DNA of 64,000 nt from Strigamia acuminata (Eukaryota; Arthropoda; Chilopoda; Geophilomorpha; Linotaeniidae). The notes under the pieces were generated by a model that was not told the DNA's origin, ran no database searches, and saw only the letters and a program-made list of their open reading frames with translations. Location: positions 15,420,517-15,484,516 of the forward strand of contig OX442318.1 in the NCBI GenBank assembly GCA_949358305.1, in the 5' to 3' direction. A program made the position numbers and the translations under genes. This document shows positions 61,319 to 64,000 of the stretch, piece after piece. Each line of letters opens with the position of its first letter. Position 1 is the stretch's first letter.

Positions 61319-61985
61319 TTCGGGAAATTTGCGACGAAATTTGGTGAAGAACCGAAGCACAAGTCACACAAACCACGTAAATTCGTCGCACGGATGCAGA
61401 ATTCCCCCAAAAATGAAGGCGAATAATGCACACAACCCGGGGAATCTCAATAAGTGAGATTGAAAAACCTTGACTAGCAATCCCCCAACTCTTCCGTTCG
61501 CGCCTCCTGGGGCCCGCGGGATGGTTGGGTGGCCGTGGATAAGCCTAGCCAAGAATACAGTGCTACGTGCCCGACTGGACGTAGGGTAGCACCGATTCTA
61601 ACAGGGGACCACAACAAAACCTTAAAACTAACAGAGTTTCACGACAGTAAATTATATTACACTTTTTGATGTGAAGCTGGTAAAGTTGCGGCGAATTGCG
61701 GGTGCAAAGCGTCGCAATAACGTCCTTCGAGGACGAAACGTTGCTCCCACGTCGTCGTACGCACGGAAAATGGGCTGTCGTGCCGTCCGCGTGCACACTT
61801 CCGTGCGATCGCGGGAAAATCAACGTCGCGCTCGTCCGCGCCTTCGTGAGATGAACTTCGGGGTTCATCATTTCCGTGATTTCAATCATTTTCCGTGATT
61901 TTCCAAATCACGGAAAATAATGCCTGCACACACGCTTATCGTGTGCAGGACTTCTCGGTGGCTACAGACTTCTCTGTATGCTGTG
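61319..61985 (-). other. Leader of E up to the gap
   Basis: Shares cccggggaatctcaataagtgagattg with the C leader. Two strong hairpins lie next to the gap: a 14-bp stem at 61888-61918 and a 9-bp stem at 61923-61949. No gene seen. Confidence 0.75.
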
Positions 61986-62185
61986 NNNNNNNNNNNNNNN
62001 NNNNNNNNNNNNNNNNNNNNNNNNNNNNNNNNNNNNNNNNNNNNNNNNNNNNNNNNNNNNNNNNNNNNNNNNNNNNNNNNNNNNNNNNNNNNNNNNNNNN
62101 NNNNNNNNNNNNNNNNNNNNNNNNNNNNNNNNNNNNNNNNNNNNNNNNNNNNNNNNNNNNNNNNNNNNNNNNNNNNNNNNNNNNN
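61986..62185. other. Assembly gap (200 N)
   Basis: Round-number N run. It must hide at least the E primer site and 5' LTR, the rest of the D' LTR, the right part of H and most of F, so its true length is probably many kilobases or the join is wrong. Confidence 0.97.
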
Positions 62186-63033
62186 TCTTCAAAAGATCGC
62201 CGACCGATTTCGAAAATCGGGAAAAAAATCGCCGTCCGATTGTGAAAATCGGGAAAAACTTCTGAAAAAAAATTCGCCGTACACCGGGGTACTAAGCGAG
62301 ATGAAGTTCTATGTGGCCACACTGTACTCCGGGGTACAAAGTGTGTCGAGACATCGGAAATTCGGCGAAAAACTGGAAATAAACAAAAATTTCCGCACAA
62401 ATCGCGAAAAAATCGCGAAATTTACGGAAAATTAGTGAAAAAACGAGGCACTGGTGTCTTTCCAGGCCTCTGCTACCACTTGTAGCACTGTGGCGCAATA
62501 AATGCACGATAAATCGTGCTGGAAGCGTGAAAATAACGTGCTCACGGCAATGCATGAGCTGGAAAAATTGCCGTGATGCGTAAACGCGAGTTCGGGTCTG
62601 TATTGGGCCAGAAAACGCGTGTACCACACTTATAAAGACGTGTGGCACATAAACTAATACTGATAATTAACAAAATACACTTTAATTCGAGAAAACTTAC
62701 ATAATTGATCCAAAAACCATTTGAAAACATAGAGAAACACACTGGCTGTGTGCGCGGCCATTTGCAAAGTGCCAGAGACATCTGGTGGCCGAAAATAGAA
62801 ACAATAAGTAGAAATACACACAGAATAGAGGATGCATGATGCCAGATGGATAAGACACATCTAAAAGGCATCATGCATTCCCTTTACACAGAAACTAAGG
62901 AAAAACATAAGAAACAATACTAAATTACCCCGAATAAGAAAAGATAACCGATGGATAATAAAATAAACATTTCAAAGTCATTTCACATCGAAAAACGATT
63001 TAATTAGGTGAAAAGCGGTTCCAAAGTCCAACA
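62186..63033 (-). mobile_element. 5' end of copia F (leader, primer site, LTR)
   Basis: A leader fragment related to the A leader, with two dyads (62279-62292 GTACACCGGGGTAC, 62324-62337 GTACTCCGGGGTAC); primer site TGGTAGCAGAGG (62467-62478); and a LTR. The coding part is in or beyond the gap. The right flank is cgatc of a family A copy. Confidence 0.85.
62481..63033 (-). repeat. LTR of copia F, 553 bp
   Basis: TGTTGGACTTTGG...GTGCTACA. Related in layout to the A LTR but distinct in sequence. GTAAGT on minus at 62695-62700; dyad GCACGATAAATCGTGC at about 62504-62519. Confidence 0.82.
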
Positions 63034-64000
63034 CGATCCAGGTTCCTACCGTTCATTTCGTCCAATCTCACGAATGGATTGTTGACTGCGGCGCCACCGA
63101 CCACGTTTCACACGTTAAATCGTGGTTCTTGGACTTTGTTGAGGTCGTCCCTTTTAATATCGAATTGGGACAAGGAAGCTCCAAAGTTACCGGAAAAGGG
63201 AATGTTCCAGTCAAGTCACTCATCGATGGCTGTGAATGCACCGTACTTCTCCGCGATGTTTTGTACGCACCTGATTTCGGCGCTAATTTAATTTCGGTTT
63301 CGCGAGTCGATAAATGTGGGCATCACATACACATTTACAATTCGGAGTTGCATACATATGGGACGGATATCAAACAAAGTGTTCTTCGGGCGAAGCAAAA
63401 GTCAGGACTTTACTTCGTAGATGGACTAATTTCGCCATTTGCGTCGCCGACTGTTGTTTCAAGTACACCGCCCATCCCAATGTCACCTCCGACTACTGCG
63501 CCGATGACTCTCATCACGAAGGAGGAAGATTTTCCTGCACTACCGGCAAAGAAGTCCAGACAGAAATCGAACGTCCAGATAACTGACTTCCGCCTGCCTA
63601 TCTCTCCCAACACCTTACTACTGCCTCCTCCTTCCCCGATTATTCCAACTCCTGTTCCCGGATCTAAACCACAACAGATCCGGATGTATTCCAACGTCCT
63701 ATCATCTCCTCCGTCTCCCGTTGCCACGACTACGGCAGTCCCACCTCCTAAAAAGGTTATAACGCCGACTGCGAACGTTGCGGATGCCACGGGATTATGG
63801 CATGCCAGGTTGGGCCATCTCCACACCAAAGCCATGCGGACTTTGGCGAACAATTCCCAAGTTTATGGACTCGATCCGGCTGCGGTTCGACAAGAACTTT
63901 CCTGCAACTCATGTCGCATTGCCAAGTCCACGCGCGCCTCGCATAAACCGATTCCCACACCTTCGACGACCAAACCGTTGGAGTTGCTGCACATGGACGT
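63034..64000 (+). mobile_element. Copia family A, copy A4 (partial, plus)
   Basis: Internal family A sequence in plus orientation from just upstream of protease, running off the right edge; near-identical to A1-A3. Its 5' half is not adjacent: the F LTR abuts it, consistent with F inserted in A4 at cgatc. Confidence 0.92.
63036..64000 (+). CDS. Copia gag-pol fragment of A4 (protease to integrase)
   Basis: 321 codons open in the family A frame: IQVPTVHF, protease IVDCGATDHVSH, the linker rich in Pro/Ser/Thr, the integrase zinc domain WHARLGHLH...CNSCRIAK and the start of HMDV at the window edge. No stop seen. The N-terminal gag is missing because of the F junction, and the C-terminus lies outside. 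Confidence 0.9.
   Translation, partial: MQVPTVHFVQSHEWIVDCGATDHVSHVKSWFLDFVEVVPFNIELGQGSSKVTGKGNVPVKSLIDGCECTVLLRDVLYAPDFGANLISVSRVDKCGHHIHIYNSELHTYGTDIKQSVLRAKQKSGLYFVDGLISPFASPTVVSSTPPIPMSPPTTAPMTLITKEEDFPALPAKKSRQKSNVQITDFRLPISPNTLLLPPPSPIIPTPVPGSKPQQIRMYSNVLSSPPSPVATTTAVPPPKKVITPTANVADATGLWHARLGHLHTKAMRTLANNSQVYGLDPAAVRQELSCNSCRIAKSTRASHKPIPTPSTTKPLELLHMD

Larger units (their letters stand above)
55989..61985 (-). mobile_element. Copia E (5' LTR missing in the gap)
   Basis: 3' LTR 55989-56453, PPT, intact gag-pol, leader up to the gap. No primer site or 5' LTR is seen before the N's. The left flank is catat of the D' LTR; the right duplication is not visible. Same superfamily branch as C. 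Confidence 0.92.

Noticed and set aside
1-64000. CRISPR arrays, bacterial operons, rRNA
   Set aside because: No short regularly spaced repeats, no operon-like gene packing and no rRNA sequence; the content is eukaryotic retrotransposons.

Overview
The window is eukaryotic, almost certainly metazoan, transposon-rich DNA. I recognise no host gene. All supported coding sequence belongs to LTR retrotransposons: Ty1/copia elements (families A, C, D, E, F, and the remnants H and J) and Ty3/gypsy elements (G and remnant I). Family letters are mine. Animal origin is suggested by the captured initiator tRNA-Met sequence at 11121-11186, by initiator-tRNA primer sites, and by YY1/Pho-like motifs in several LTRs. 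An arthropod is a guess.

1-18004 is an array of family A copia DNA (573-bp LTRs). A1 (1-6054, minus) is cut by the window edge and its gag-pol frame is open throughout. A2 (6098-11095) is a scrambled copy with an inverted 3' end and LTR, a 276-bp-arm palindrome and short patches. A3 (11189-18004, minus) has both LTRs but a frameshift in integrase. Between A2 and A3 lies a 66-nt copy of initiator tRNA-Met, joined to the LTR through the same AT dinucleotide that normally separates U5 from the primer-binding site. This looks like DNA made by faulty reverse transcription and joined end to end.

18005-21024 holds fragments: the 3' end and LTR of copia J, a gypsy integrase fragment I, and a gag-protease fragment of copia H. 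From 21025 to 55988 is a nested stack. Copia D' (plus) is split in its leader by gypsy G (21870-50124, 4-bp duplication gttg, 1752-bp LTRs). G's left LTR is split by copia C (22578-29597, duplication cgctg). G's third ORF is split by copia D (39954-46796, minus, duplication cgatc). Copia E (minus) interrupts the 3' LTR of D'. A 200-N gap (61986-62185) follows, then the 5' end of copia F, then a plus-strand piece of family A running off the right edge.

C, D, D' and E each keep a single gag-pol frame of about 1,600 codons with all catalytic motifs, so the stack is young. G carries gag (broken at a C8 run), pol (reached by a canonical A AAA AAC -1 frameshift site), and an unfamiliar 505-codon third ORF where an env gene would be. 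That ORF has an arginine/serine-rich start and a cysteine-rich middle, and is preceded by what looks like its own promoter and intron. ORF3 and the tRNA-bearing junctions are the most novel items.
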